DNA of 64,000 nt from Thermoplasmatales archaeon E-plasma. Lineage in GTDB: Archaea > Thermoplasmatota > Thermoplasmata > Thermoplasmatales > Thermoplasmataceae. Below, one piece after another: positions 33,441 to 42,550 of the stretch. The notes beneath the pieces are model-generated. The model was not told where the DNA came from and ran no database searches. It was given only the letters and a program-made list of their open reading frames with translations. A program made the translations under genes and the position numbers. The stretch lies in NCBI GenBank assembly GCA_000496135.1, contig KI542674.1, forward strand, positions 124,001-188,000, in the 5' to 3' direction. Within the stretch, counting starts at the first letter, position 1; the number at the start of each line of letters is the position of its first letter.

Positions 33441-35276
33441 ATGAAAAGCATAAAAGAATACTTTAATGGGGAATCCATAAGCGGAAAAATGGGTTCACTC
33501 ATAGAAAAAGCAAAGACAAGGAAAAAGACAACGTTTGCAATTATTGCTGCGTTGATCATGGTTGGATCAGTGGGGCTGTATGTCGTATACATACATTCAA
33601 ATGAACTGCAAAAGGGTGTTCCGGTAAATCTGTCTGTGAAGTTTACAGGTGCACCTCCAGGTGTTTCATCATTTGCAATGGTGTCAAAAAACGCATCAAA
33701 ATATTACAATAATGAGAATGTATTCTTCTCACTTCTATCTGTAATACCCATGAATCTAAACACAACACCGGAGGGCAAGTTTGTCAATATGACTGGAATG
33801 AACATGTCAAACAATCCCTATGATGTTTCCATACTCAACGGAAGATTATCATCAAACGGTCAGTTTTCCGGTATACTCGGAAACAACTTCTATAACATTG
33901 CAAGACAGTGGAGAGCAAGTGGAATATCAAACAGCAGTGATGTTTCAGTTATGCTTCAGGCAGGATATTCATTTGTTATAAATGGAACCATATACGAATA
34001 CAGATATTACAACAATATACAGTATTCTCCATTCAACGAAGTGTTCAATGATATGCAGACATATGTGACAAATCCAAATTCTCCATCTATTTCACTTCAA
34101 TCACATATATTCTTCAATCTCTCACATCCATCTTATGTTGGGCCGTTTAACATATCAGAACTGCATGATTTGCATCAGGTGAAAATCCATACGGAAGGGC
34201 AGATAGGTCCTCCATCAGGTGGATGCGGTCCCAACTTCTACATACCTTACTGCAATTACCCGGAGTTTACAAAAAGCATGGGCGGAACATCTTGGACCGG
34301 TCCACTTCCACTGGCAATATCAACACAGCAGTTACCATCCAATTCAATAATGGTAACATCATTTGCAGATATGTCCAGCGCATCCGGAATGAGTTTCAAT
34401 ACAGCTGAAGAATGTCAGGTAAATTCGGCAAGTTCTCAGGTTATGGATTCCACATCAGGTTCATTCAAGTCAGGGAGCATTACATCTGTTTCAGGAAATT
34501 TAGTATCAGAAGATAGTGCTCAAGGTAACATGTCCATGGTGTATATACCAAGTGTCACTTTTACGGCCTATGAATATCATGACGCGTATCCTTTACTTGT
34601 TCATTCCGGTGGTCAATGGTACTGTGGTGTCACATACGGAATACCTTATACAGTAATGTCAATCACTTCAATGTCCAGTAGCATCGCAGAAGAGGAAAGC
34701 CTGTATGATCAGGCCAGTTACAATGGACCAGATTCCAATCAGACCACTGCTGCAGACTGGTCAGCAGTTTTGAATTCTCTGGGTATGGTAAAGGTAGATT
34801 CCGGGACAATTGACGCTGTAAATAATGGAAATAGTTTACCTGACTTTAGTTATAGCAACTATGTTACAGAATATAACAATGCAAAGACAGAAATGGCACA
34901 GGTAAACGGTGCAACGGGAACATTTTCAGCGGCTTTGGGTGTAGCATTAGCAATAAATGCAGCCACAGGTTTAATCCCGGGTGGTGCAGATGCAGAGGAT
35001 GTAGTTAATGGAGTGGCACTTACAAGCGCAGAGGTTGGTCTTTCATCAGCAATAATATCGGACATGTCTTCAATCTCCATATATACCTCATCCACAGTTC
35101 ACTTCAGTGAATTTACAATAACCAACTCAGAGCAGTACGGTGTGGGTTCAAACGTTGATTATACGATATATCAGTCAGCAGGAAGCACACCCATATTCTT
35201 TGTGGATAACAGTAATTACAACACATACAGTTTCAATGTACCGATGGACTATTTCTCATACGTTCCAGTTTCATGA
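33441..35276 (+). CDS. Large membrane-anchored extracellular protein, unknown
   Basis: A 611-residue protein. Residues about 32-52 (TTFAIIAALIMVGSVGLYVVYIH) are one N-terminal membrane helix; the rest is extracellular and Ser/Thr/Asn/Tyr rich with many N-x-S/T sites (for example NLSVKF, NSSDVS, NGTIY, NLSHPS), as in glycosylated surface proteins. Four Cys occur (GGCGPNFYIPYC; EEC; YCGV). A hydrophobic Gly/Ala stretch (about 490-530, FSAALGVALAINAATGLIPGGADAED) could be membrane active. No catalytic motif is seen. It lies behind the (AT)29 tract with its ATG 20 bases downstream. I do not recognise a family. Confidence 0.8.
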   Translation: MKSIKEYFNGESISGKMGSLIEKAKTRKKTTFAIIAALIMVGSVGLYVVYIHSNELQKGVPVNLSVKFTGAPPGVSSFAMVSKNASKYYNNENVFFSLLSVIPMNLNTTPEGKFVNMTGMNMSNNPYDVSILNGRLSSNGQFSGILGNNFYNIARQWRASGISNSSDVSVMLQAGYSFVINGTIYEYRYYNNIQYSPFNEVFNDMQTYVTNPNSPSISLQSHIFFNLSHPSYVGPFNISELHDLHQVKIHTEGQIGPPSGGCGPNFYIPYCNYPEFTKSMGGTSWTGPLPLAISTQQLPSNSIMVTSFADMSSASGMSFNTAEECQVNSASSQVMDSTSGSFKSGSITSVSGNLVSEDSAQGNMSMVYIPSVTFTAYEYHDAYPLLVHSGGQWYCGVTYGIPYTVMSITSMSSSIAEEESLYDQASYNGPDSNQTTAADWSAVLNSLGMVKVDSGTIDAVNNGNSLPDFSYSNYVTEYNNAKTEMAQVNGATGTFSAALGVALAINAATGLIPGGADAEDVVNGVALTSAEVGLSSAIISDMSSISIYTSSTVHFSEFTITNSEQYGVGSNVDYTIYQSAGSTPIFFVDNSNYNTYSFNVPMDYFSYVPVS

Positions 35277-35462
35277 ATGAAATAGTTTCAAAACATTTTT
35301 TAATATAAATTTTCTTAAATTCAACAATAATTTTTTAAGATATCTGAATCACTGAGATCAAAATTAGCCGCAATGATATATTTTTAGTTTTTCACTTATG
35401 GAAGTGACTTGATATCTTAACAACCAATCTAATATCCACTCTTTTTATCTCTTTAATCATAA
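35277..35462. other. Short intergenic stretch
   Basis: A gap between convergent genes; AT-rich with poly-T runs that could end transcription on either strand. No gene seen. Confidence 0.3.
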
Positions 35463-35753
35463 TTAGTCTTCTCTTGTTAATTTCTTATTTCCCTGAAAAT
35501 TCACAACAACAATGGCAGGTTCAACAATATACTTAGTTCTTCCCTTTCGATAAACAGAGACAATGGAACTGTGAGATTTATTGCCATTTGCGTACTTTTT
35601 CAGAGCAATAAACAGACTCTTATTCATTGAAAGTTCCACATATATAGGGAAACCCTTTTGATACCATGTGACTATGATTGATTTCTTAAACCCGAAGTTA
35701 AGATCCTCGTTGTCAATTTCTAATTCTATTTTTTGCCCGACTGAAATTTCCAT
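35463..35753 (-). CDS. Hypothetical protein upstream-paired with MBF1
   Basis: A 96-residue protein of beta-rich appearance: VGQKIELEIDNEDLNFGFKKSIIVTWYQKGFPIYVELSM, FIALKKYANG, then SSIVSVYRKGRTKYIVEPAIVVVNF. No motif is recognised. It lies 13 bases after the MBF1 gene on the same strand, so both are likely one transcript. It may be a small accessory or lineage-specific protein. Confidence 0.6.
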   Translation of the reverse strand: MEISVGQKIELEIDNEDLNFGFKKSIIVTWYQKGFPIYVELSMNKSLFIALKKYANGNKSHSSIVSVYRKGRTKYIVEPAIVVVNFQGNKKLTRED

Positions 35754-35766
35754 TTATACCATCTGA

Positions 35767-36216
35767 TCAAAATTCCTCTAATAGGGTTACTTTTAGCAAC
35801 TTTTCAATTTTCCTTGCCGTTCTTATATCAGGTTTTAAATCTCCACGTTCTATATTTGCTATGACATGTTTCTTTTCCATTAGTTTTAAAGCGAGTTCTT
35901 CCTGCGTCATAGCCGATTTTTCCCTTGCCTCTCTTATGATTAAATGAAAATCTGGAACTATCTCAAGCTCTTCATCACCTCTTTGACCCTCTCTTCTTAT
36001 TTTTTGCTGCGATCTCGGCTTTCCCACAATAACCGGTCTCTCCCTCACCTGTAGTGTAACTTGCCCCTGAAATTCTGTTTTCTTTTGAACGCTTGCCCTT
36101 ATGGATGTTACTGGAGTCCCGAATCTGGAACAGCTGTCGCAGACAGAAAGTATAGCACCATCAATACGTATTTTAGTCAATTTTTGTGCCTTGTTTCCGC
36201 ACATTTCGCATTCCAT
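35767..36216 (-). CDS. mbf1: Archaeal multiprotein bridging factor 1
   Basis: Transcription co-regulator. The 149-residue protein has an N-terminal zinc ribbon (CEMCGNKAQ ... CDSCSRFG, two C-x2-C pairs), a basic linker (RPVIVGKPRSQQKIRREGQR) and a C-terminal Cro/C1-type helix-turn-helix (AREKSAMTQEELALKLMEKKHVIANIERG). Order and length match archaeal MBF1. The gene is divergent from the dienelactone hydrolase, with 92 bases between the starts. Confidence 0.92.
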   Translation of the reverse strand: MECEMCGNKAQKLTKIRIDGAILSVCDSCSRFGTPVTSIRASVQKKTEFQGQVTLQVRERPVIVGKPRSQQKIRREGQRGDEELEIVPDFHLIIREAREKSAMTQEELALKLMEKKHVIANIERGDLKPDIRTARKIEKLLKVTLLEEF

Positions 36217-36308
36217 ATTAAACAGGATACCATGTCAATTGAGGTAATAATACATTTTCATTTTGAAATTCATGAAAAACTTTTTACCCATTGCTAAATA
36301 TTGTCATC

Positions 36309-37115
36309 ATGGATAACGTTAGTGAAGAGATTAGAAATTACAAGACTTTTGATGGAAGTACATTGGATTATTTCGTAACTAACCCGTCAAAAAATGAAAA
36401 AGCGCCCAGGATAATAGTTATATCTGAGATATGGGGTTTGACGGAATTTGTGAAGAATGTTTGCCGCAGACTTTCAGGAGAAGGATATTCTGCAATAGCT
36501 CCTGATCTGTATTCCAGACCTGATGACAAAGAATTGTTTACTGAGGAAAATCTTATGGATGCCATGAGACCCATATGGAGTCTTCCGCCTGAAAAGAGGA
36601 GAGACCCCAAGGCAATGGAAGAACTTCTTTCAAAGGCATCCGATAAATCAAAGAAGATCATAAATTCAATTATGCTCGGAAGGGAGACCATTGAAAAGAG
36701 AATGGTCAACGATCTTGAGGAACTTTATGACGTTGTAAATAAGGGCGGTAATGGCAAGAAAGGTGTTGTTGGGTTCTGCATGGGAGGAGGACTCGCGTTT
36801 CAGCTGTCTACCCAGAAACAGTTTGATGCGTCAGTCATATTTTATGGAGCTAATCCCCGTAATATAGACGATGTTTCCAGGATCAAGGGAGCGATATTTG
36901 GAATATATGCTGGGGAAGACAGCTCTATTAATTCCGGTTTACCCACGCTAATTGATGCGGTTGTTAAATACAAACCTGATTTCATGATGAAGATATATCC
37001 CGGAACTTTCCATGCATTTTTCAATGACAGTGGTATGAGTTACCATAAGGAAGCAGCATCCGACGCATGGATCAAAACAGTTTCATTCTATGAAAAATAC
37101 CTGAAGGGTGAGTAA
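36309..37115 (+). CDS. Dienelactone hydrolase family protein
   Basis: Alpha/beta hydrolase of the DLH family, 268 residues. Seen: IIVISEIWGLTEFVKNVCRRL (Glu of the DLH 'x-E-x-x-G' strand), YSAIAPDLYSRP, the nucleophile region VVGFCMGGGLAFQ (Cys nucleophile, as in DLH), GIYAGEDSSI (Asp) and YPGTFHAFFNDSG (His). The Cys/Asp/His triad is complete. The substrate is unknown. ATG 36309 is preferred over a TTG at 36291. The next small frame starts directly after its stop. Confidence 0.9.
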   Translation: MDNVSEEIRNYKTFDGSTLDYFVTNPSKNEKAPRIIVISEIWGLTEFVKNVCRRLSGEGYSAIAPDLYSRPDDKELFTEENLMDAMRPIWSLPPEKRRDPKAMEELLSKASDKSKKIINSIMLGRETIEKRMVNDLEELYDVVNKGGNGKKGVVGFCMGGGLAFQLSTQKQFDASVIFYGANPRNIDDVSRIKGAIFGIYAGEDSSINSGLPTLIDAVVKYKPDFMMKIYPGTFHAFFNDSGMSYHKEAASDAWIKTVSFYEKYLKGE

Positions 37116-37232
37116 ATGGATGAAGAAGGAATAGTTGACGGTTGTTTCTTCACATGGGTTGCTGTAACAGAAAAATATATGAAAGACAAACAACAGAAGA
37201 AATTTAATACATACCAGAGCGATAAAAAATAA
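37116..37232 (+). CDS. Possible 38-residue peptide coupled to the hydrolase
   Basis: An ATG follows the hydrolase stop without a gap (TAAATG), behind a GGTGAG that could act as a ribosome-binding site. The frame reads DEEGIVDGCFFTWVAVTEKY then MKDKQQKKFNTYQ. It is a protein-like composition but too short to place in a family. It could be a real coupled peptide or chance. Confidence 0.35.
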   Translation: MDEEGIVDGCFFTWVAVTEKYMKDKQQKKFNTYQSDKK

Positions 37233-37610
37233 ACAAATCTCTTTTTATTGCCATATAGCTTGATCATTTACATGTATCCAATAATTCTTAATCCTTGACG
37301 GAAACTAAAGTATATATTCATTTTTGATAGAAACAGGATTAGATATCTATTGTTATCATAGAAGAAATAACTGAAAGTTGACAAAACTGATATGGTATTT
37401 GCGCTCATCCCTGTTTTTTCCAATGCTGAACTGTATTCTTTATGAAATTTATTCCAGATAATGAGGTCAATAATACTGTCTTTAGGATTACGAAATTCAT
37501 TTCAGGAAGATCAAAGCAGGTGTTTTGACTTCAAAAATGAGAAATCTATGAACCCACAGGTAGATGATAAAAATACTAAAGTATGAATATATAATAACAA
37601 TTTCGGGAAT
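37233..37610. other. Intergenic region with promoter of the membrane protein pair
   Basis: About 378 bases. An AT-rich box (aatatataataac, near 37583-37596) lies about 22 bases before ATG 37611 and fits a leaderless start. Nothing else recognised. Confidence 0.4.
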
Positions 37611-38489
37611 ATGTTTCAGAGATTAAGGGCAGGTTGGAGACTGGCAAAGGAAGTTAGACAGAGTGTTTCCAAGGATAAGAGCATGTATATTTTTCCAATA
37701 GCTTCAGGTCTTCTGGGTGTTTTCATATTTTTATTTACAATGTTCATGATTTTCTTTGCCTTTCCAGGAAGTGTTTCAAATTCAATAGATGTACTATTCA
37801 TTATAGCATTTTTTGTTGCTTCCGTTGTAGTTATGTTTACCACCACATATTTTCTTTTAGCTATGCTAATTGCATACCGTTCATTTAATGGTGGCAATCC
37901 CATATCATTTAGAACTGCACTTTCAAGAACCTGGGAATACAAAAAATATGCGCTTGAGTGGGCTATATTTTATACTATAATTGTCTCAATAATCAGGGCT
38001 ATTGAATCGAGAATAAGGGGAATAGCAGGAATACTTATTGGGGTCATTGGATCACTTACCATAACAATTGCCACTTTTTTTGCAGTACCGGCAATACTTG
38101 AAGAAAAAGTAGGCCCAATAAAGGCAATTGAAAGCAGCATCCATACCATAAGAAAAAATTTCGGGATGACCTTTGGCGGAATGGCGTATGTTGATCTTTA
38201 CACTTTAATATTCATATTGCTTGGCTTTTTCTTAATAATAGGAGCAATATTCATTATGGGATCATTAGCTTTACCTTTGATTTTATTGCTTCTGATTTTT
38301 GCTGTAGGAGTAATTCTAATTGTGTTTGGCCTGATCCTGAAATTTACATATATGAATGTCCTCAAACTTATCTTATATGATTATTTCAATGGTAAGGGCC
38401 TTCCTGAAGGTTTTGACGAAAACACTATAAATGCTGCAATGAAAAAGAAGAGAAGAAATAAGGGTATGGATCTTGGAGATTTTAATTGA
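37611..38489 (+). CDS. Multi-pass membrane protein (DUF6159-like)
   Basis: A 292-residue protein with an N-terminal amphipathic part (RAGWRLAKEVRQSVSKDK) and about six membrane helices (roughly residues 25-48, 55-80, 120-160, 185-210, 210-250). The start pattern and the 'RSFNGGNPISFRTALSRTWEYKKYALEWAIF' loop resemble a family of archaeal/bacterial membrane proteins of unknown function (DUF6159 by my reading). It overlaps the next gene by 4 bases (TTGA), so both are co-translated. Confidence 0.65.
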   Translation: MFQRLRAGWRLAKEVRQSVSKDKSMYIFPIASGLLGVFIFLFTMFMIFFAFPGSVSNSIDVLFIIAFFVASVVVMFTTTYFLLAMLIAYRSFNGGNPISFRTALSRTWEYKKYALEWAIFYTIIVSIIRAIESRIRGIAGILIGVIGSLTITIATFFAVPAILEEKVGPIKAIESSIHTIRKNFGMTFGGMAYVDLYTLIFILLGFFLIIGAIFIMGSLALPLILLLLIFAVGVILIVFGLILKFTYMNVLKLILYDYFNGKGLPEGFDENTINAAMKKKRRNKGMDLGDFN

Positions 38490-38860
38490 AAAAAATCAAT
38501 GTATTTCAATTTTCCCTTACGCTTTCAATTTTACTGATTATTATTGGTACTGTTGACCTGAGAATGTTCGCCCTGGTGCCATTATACCTGACTTATCTCT
38601 CAATACTGGCAATTGCTATTGGATTGATAGACCTCTATTACGTTTTTCAGGATGTTGCAATTGCTGTAAGAATAGGTGTTTTGCTTGCCATAGCAGCCAT
38701 ATTGAGTTCTTTGGGGCCGGCTCATTTCTCTGCAATTTTACAATTTGGAAAGTCTCTATCTTTGTCCATAGCAGATATCTCGTTAATTTTCGGTTTTATA
38801 GTATTTCCATTGGTGTATATTATCTCTTACTTCCACAGTTATTCACTGAAAGAAAAATAG
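38486..38860 (+). CDS. Small polytopic membrane protein
   Basis: A 124-residue protein with four hydrophobic segments (about 8-22, 30-52, 58-78, 92-115). No motif is recognised. TTG 38486 overlaps the stop of the upstream membrane protein, indicating coupling. Probably a partner of that protein. Confidence 0.6.
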   Translation: MKKINVFQFSLTLSILLIIIGTVDLRMFALVPLYLTYLSILAIAIGLIDLYYVFQDVAIAVRIGVLLAIAAILSSLGPAHFSAILQFGKSLSLSIADISLIFGFIVFPLVYIISYFHSYSLKEK

Positions 38861-38903
38861 GGCAGAATAAGAACATTATTATATCCAAAGACAATGAAAT
38901 CCT

Positions 38904-39542
38904 ATGTATATTCCTAATGAATTTGAAATAAATGATAGGAATGAAATTATAAATTTTATTAAAGAAAACAGTTTTGGAATGATCATATCATCTGCTGATG
39001 ATGGTTTTCAAGTCACACATGTTCCATTGCTGATTGAAGACAGGGAAGGAACATTATACCTGTATGGACATTTTGCCATTGCTAATAATCATTGGAAAAT
39101 AGCAAATGACAGAAAAGTCCTGGCTATATTCAATGGCCCCCATTATTACATATCACCAAAATGGTACAGAGCTAAGGAAGCAGTTCCAACATGGAATTAT
39201 ATGACCGCCCACTGTGAAGGGCATTTTAACACTATTGATAATGATAAGAATGTTGAGATTCTCAAGAAAACACTTGAATATTATGAGATCGACAGAGATC
39301 TGGAGAAAAAAATGGAAGATCCATACTATTCAAAAATGTCAAGGGGTGTAAAAGGTTTCAGCATTAAGATAGATAAGATATACGCAAAATACAAACTAAG
39401 CCAGAATAGAACTCATGATGACAGACTGTTCATAGTGGAAAATTTGAGGAAAATTAACACACAGGATTCTAACCGTATGGCTGAAGAAATCATAAGGATG
39501 AACAGTGATATGAAAGGTGCTGGTACAGATAAATCTCCTTGA
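38904..39542 (+). CDS. PaiB-family FMN-binding protein
   Basis: A 212-residue protein of the PaiB family, FMN-binding split-barrel proteins first described as repressors in Bacillus. Landmarks: YIPNEFEINDRNEIINFIKEN, the barrel HVPLLIED ... LYLYGHFAIANNHWK, FNGPHYYISPKWY, VPTWNYMTAHCEGHF and the C-terminal YKLSQNR. Function in archaea is not established; a flavin or heme-utilisation enzyme is an alternative. It has its own promoter after 43 bases. Confidence 0.88.
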   Translation: MYIPNEFEINDRNEIINFIKENSFGMIISSADDGFQVTHVPLLIEDREGTLYLYGHFAIANNHWKIANDRKVLAIFNGPHYYISPKWYRAKEAVPTWNYMTAHCEGHFNTIDNDKNVEILKKTLEYYEIDRDLEKKMEDPYYSKMSRGVKGFSIKIDKIYAKYKLSQNRTHDDRLFIVENLRKINTQDSNRMAEEIIRMNSDMKGAGTDKSP

Positions 39543-39866
39543 AGAGAATTGATACCATATATTGAATAGAGTTCACAACCACGAACTTTCATTGTCCGCA
39601 AAATTTATTCATTATTTTGAATTGTTATAATCGTAAATCTACAGCCTATACGTCAAAATGTTGCTTTTCTTGAAAACATATCTTTCCTATACCAGTCTAT
39701 GTTACACGATTTGCTTTAAAACACAAATTTCGGGATTCCATTTCACAACCATAATGCCTGTTACTCCTCATAATGAAATGAAAGATAACCTGTCAATTTA
39801 ACTTTAATTTATAATATTTTCTTTCAACGTCTCCTAATGAATCAGGATATCAAAATTAAAAAGAAT
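39543..39866. other. Convergent intergenic region
   Basis: About 320 bases between convergent genes. No supportable ORF, RNA or repeat; AT-rich with short T runs. Confidence 0.4.
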
Positions 39867-41243
39867 TCAATTTGACTTTGAAATGTTATCTACGACCCCT
39901 GCAAATATATCGAGGGACTTATCTAGGAGTTGCTGCTCTATTGTTAGGGGAGCCATAAACCTGATGACATTGGCGTAGTGACCGCAGGTATGTATTAATA
40001 CCCCACGATTGAACATCTCCGACTTGATCTTCTGGGCCATTTCGCCAAAGGGTTCTTTTGTTTCTTTATTCTTTACGAACTCAACCCCGATCATGAATCC
40101 CAGTCCTCTTACATCCCCAATGTATTTGTTCTTCTCCTGAAGTTTTGAAAGTCGATCCATAACGTATTGTCCTTTCTTTTGAACGTCTTTCATGAAATTC
40201 TCATTTTTTAATTTCTGAAGAATTATATTACCTGCAGCCAGTCCAAGTGGATTTGCCCTGTAGGTGCCAAGGTGAAAGCCAGACGGGAGATCCATATCAT
40301 AATCCTGATTATAGGCAATCATGGATATTGGAATTCCTCCTCCAACACTCTTTGAAATTGTCATAATATCAGGAGTTACATTGTAATGCTCAGAGGCCCA
40401 AATTTTTCCTGTCCTGCCTATACCGGTTTGAACTTCATCGACTATTAGCGGTACGTTGTGCTTTTCTGTAACCTCTCTCAATAGCGGAAGGAAGTTCTCA
40501 GGCGGTACGATGTATCCACCTTCTCCCTGAACGGGTTCCACAATCACTCCAGCTATGCCCCCGGTGCCTGAATATGGATCTGTTATGAGATTCTCCAAAT
40601 CTTCCGCCACAATTTTAGACATTTCTTCTGGCTCGACCTTTTGTGGAAATCTATACGGATAAGGATAGGGAAGATGGTAAGTATTGATATAATCGTTCCC
40701 TGAATATTCCCTGTAATGGGGATTCGCAGTTGTTGAGACAATATTGCCTGCAATACCATGATATGATCCTCCGAATGCAACAATTACTTTTTTTCCTGTT
40801 ATAAATCTGGCCATTTGTATTGCCAGTTCGCATGCATCTCCTCCTGTAACTGTTGTGAAAATTTTTGACTTGCCCCTCATTTTGCCAGGTAGTGTTGAAT
40901 CTAGTGTCTTAAGAAAAGAGATTCTGGATTCTGTTGGAACTTCGGTAATATGCGTCAGTTTATCTGTCTGTTTTTTAATAGCTTCAATTACTTCCGGGTT
41001 TCCGTGACCAAGGTTTATGACACTGACCCCTGCGAATAAATCGATGAAAACATTTCCATCCATGTCGACTAATGTGGCATTCTTTCCATAATCAAAGGCT
41101 GTCCTGAAAATCTTCGTATATGACCTTGAAGCAGTTTCTAAATGTTCCTGAACTTTTAGCATTTCTGACGATATGGGTCCTGGGGGGTTTACCTTAATTT
41201 TGGGTGCTTCCATAAAGCTTCCCCATTTTTTATCATTCATCAT
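39867..41243 (-). CDS. Class III (omega) aminotransferase
   Basis: PLP-dependent transaminase, 458 residues. The cofactor Lys is in MTISKSVGGGIPISM; IVDEVQTGIGRTGKIWASEHY supplies the PLP-ring Asp, GGDACELAIQMARFITG and AFGGSYHG the phosphate and ring contacts. This is the GABA/acetylornithine aminotransferase-like group; substrates can be 4-aminobutyrate, putrescine-type diamines or other omega-amines. It is last in a minus-strand set with a HisD-family dehydrogenase and an APC permease, so uptake and breakdown of an amine or amino acid is likely. Confidence 0.88.
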   Translation of the reverse strand: MMNDKKWGSFMEAPKIKVNPPGPISSEMLKVQEHLETASRSYTKIFRTAFDYGKNATLVDMDGNVFIDLFAGVSVINLGHGNPEVIEAIKKQTDKLTHITEVPTESRISFLKTLDSTLPGKMRGKSKIFTTVTGGDACELAIQMARFITGKKVIVAFGGSYHGIAGNIVSTTANPHYREYSGNDYINTYHLPYPYPYRFPQKVEPEEMSKIVAEDLENLITDPYSGTGGIAGVIVEPVQGEGGYIVPPENFLPLLREVTEKHNVPLIVDEVQTGIGRTGKIWASEHYNVTPDIMTISKSVGGGIPISMIAYNQDYDMDLPSGFHLGTYRANPLGLAAGNIILQKLKNENFMKDVQKKGQYVMDRLSKLQEKNKYIGDVRGLGFMIGVEFVKNKETKEPFGEMAQKIKSEMFNRGVLIHTCGHYANVIRFMAPLTIEQQLLDKSLDIFAGVVDNISKSN

Positions 41244-41254
41244 TATTTATCACT

Positions 41255-42550
41255 TCATACTATTATTTCCTGATCTCTGTATTTAGTCCTCAGTTCAGCA
41301 GACTTAGAGTGCCCTGCCAGTCCCTCTAATTTGCTCTGTTTCTGAGCACGATCTGCAAGATTGTATAAGGATTCCTTTTTAATAACTTCTTGATATGTCA
41401 ATATTTTTATGAATGCGCCAACACTTAAGCCTCCTGTATATCTGGCAGCCCTGTTTGTAGGCAGAGTATGATTGGTACCTATGAGTTTATCTGAAAATAC
41501 AACAGGCGTATCTTCATTCATAAACAGAGAGCCGTAATTATGTAATTTGCTGAACGCAAGTTCTTTGTTTTCACTTGATAAATGCAATTCCAAATGCTCT
41601 GGAGCATATTCATTGGCGGCTTCTATTGCCTCTTTAATAGTATCACAGAGAATAATACTACCCTTATTTGCCCACGACTCTTTTAATATCTCCTTTGTTT
41701 CCAGAGTGTTAATATAATATTCCATTTTCTCTGCTATGTCTTCAGCAAGGCTTTTTGAATTTGTTATAATGCAACTTCTCGCAGCAGTGTCATGCTCAGC
41801 CTGGGCGAGGAGATCATATGCTACTTTCTCAGTACATGCTGATTCGTCTGCAAGAATTAATACCTCACTTGGCCCAGCCAGAAGGTCTATTCCGACGCGG
41901 CCAAAGACCTGCCTCTTTGCTTCGTTGACAAATTTGTTCCCTGGACCTATAATCTTGTCAACTGGCTTGATTGTTTCTGTTCCATAAGCCATAGCAGCAA
42001 TTGCCTGTATTCCTCCAATAGTGTAAATTTCATCAGCCCCTGCCCTTACCATTCCATATAATACCGCCGGATCTGGTCTTTGCTTTCCTGGTGGGGTCAT
42101 GGCAACGATCCTTTTGACACCCGCCACTTTCGCTGGTATTATACCCATTAATGCTGAAGAAAGTAGTGGAAATCTGCCTGCAGGTACATATACACCAACC
42201 GAGCTTATTGGAATTATTCTCTGTCCCAAAACTGTTCCGCCATCATCTACTTCCAGTAGCATTTCTTTATACATGCCCATCTGGAATTCTGCAAATTTTT
42301 TGATTCTTGAAATATTGGTGTCAATTAATTCCTTGGTTGTTGATTCCAGAGAAGAGAGCCTTTTTTCTATTTCTATTCCGGATAAGATAAATTTCTTAAT
42401 ATCTATCCTGTCAAATTTCTTTGTAAATTCTGAAACTCCCTTATCCCCTTCATTCCTGATAGAGTTAATTACTGATTGAACAGTCTCTTTCAGTTCCCTT
42501 GAATCCTCTTCCCGGATTTCGGTTTCTGATTTTATGATCTTAATAGGCAT
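41255..42550 (-). CDS. Histidinol-dehydrogenase family protein (catabolic context)
   Basis: NAD-dependent HisD fold, 431 residues. Conserved residues of true HisD are present: [13 protein letters not shown] (zinc Gln/His), [11 protein letters not shown] (catalytic Glu-His), [13 protein letters not shown] (zinc Asp) and the final His in [14 protein letters not shown]. However, no other his gene is nearby; it is sandwiched between an aminotransferase (12 bases) and a permease (0 bases) and so probably oxidises an amino alcohol or hydroxy compound in catabolism. It could still serve histidine synthesis. The substrate is inferred, not seen. Confidence 0.85.
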   Translation of the reverse strand: MPIKIIKSETEIREEDSRELKETVQSVINSIRNEGDKGVSEFTKKFDRIDIKKFILSGIEIEKRLSSLESTTKELIDTNISRIKKFAEFQMGMYKEMLLEVDDGGTVLGQRIIPISSVGVYVPAGRFPLLSSALMGIIPAKVAGVKRIVAMTPPGKQRPDPAVLYGMVRAGADEIYTIGGIQAIAAMAYGTETIKPVDKIIGPGNKFVNEAKRQVFGRVGIDLLAGPSEVLILADESACTEKVAYDLLAQAEHDTAARSCIITNSKSLAEDIAEKMEYYINTLETKEILKESWANKGSIILCDTIKEAIEAANEYAPEHLELHLSSENKELAFSKLHNYGSLFMNEDTPVVFSDKLIGTNHTLPTNRAARYTGGLSVGAFIKILTYQEVIKKESLYNLADRAQKQSKLEGLAGHSKSAELRTKYRDQEIIV

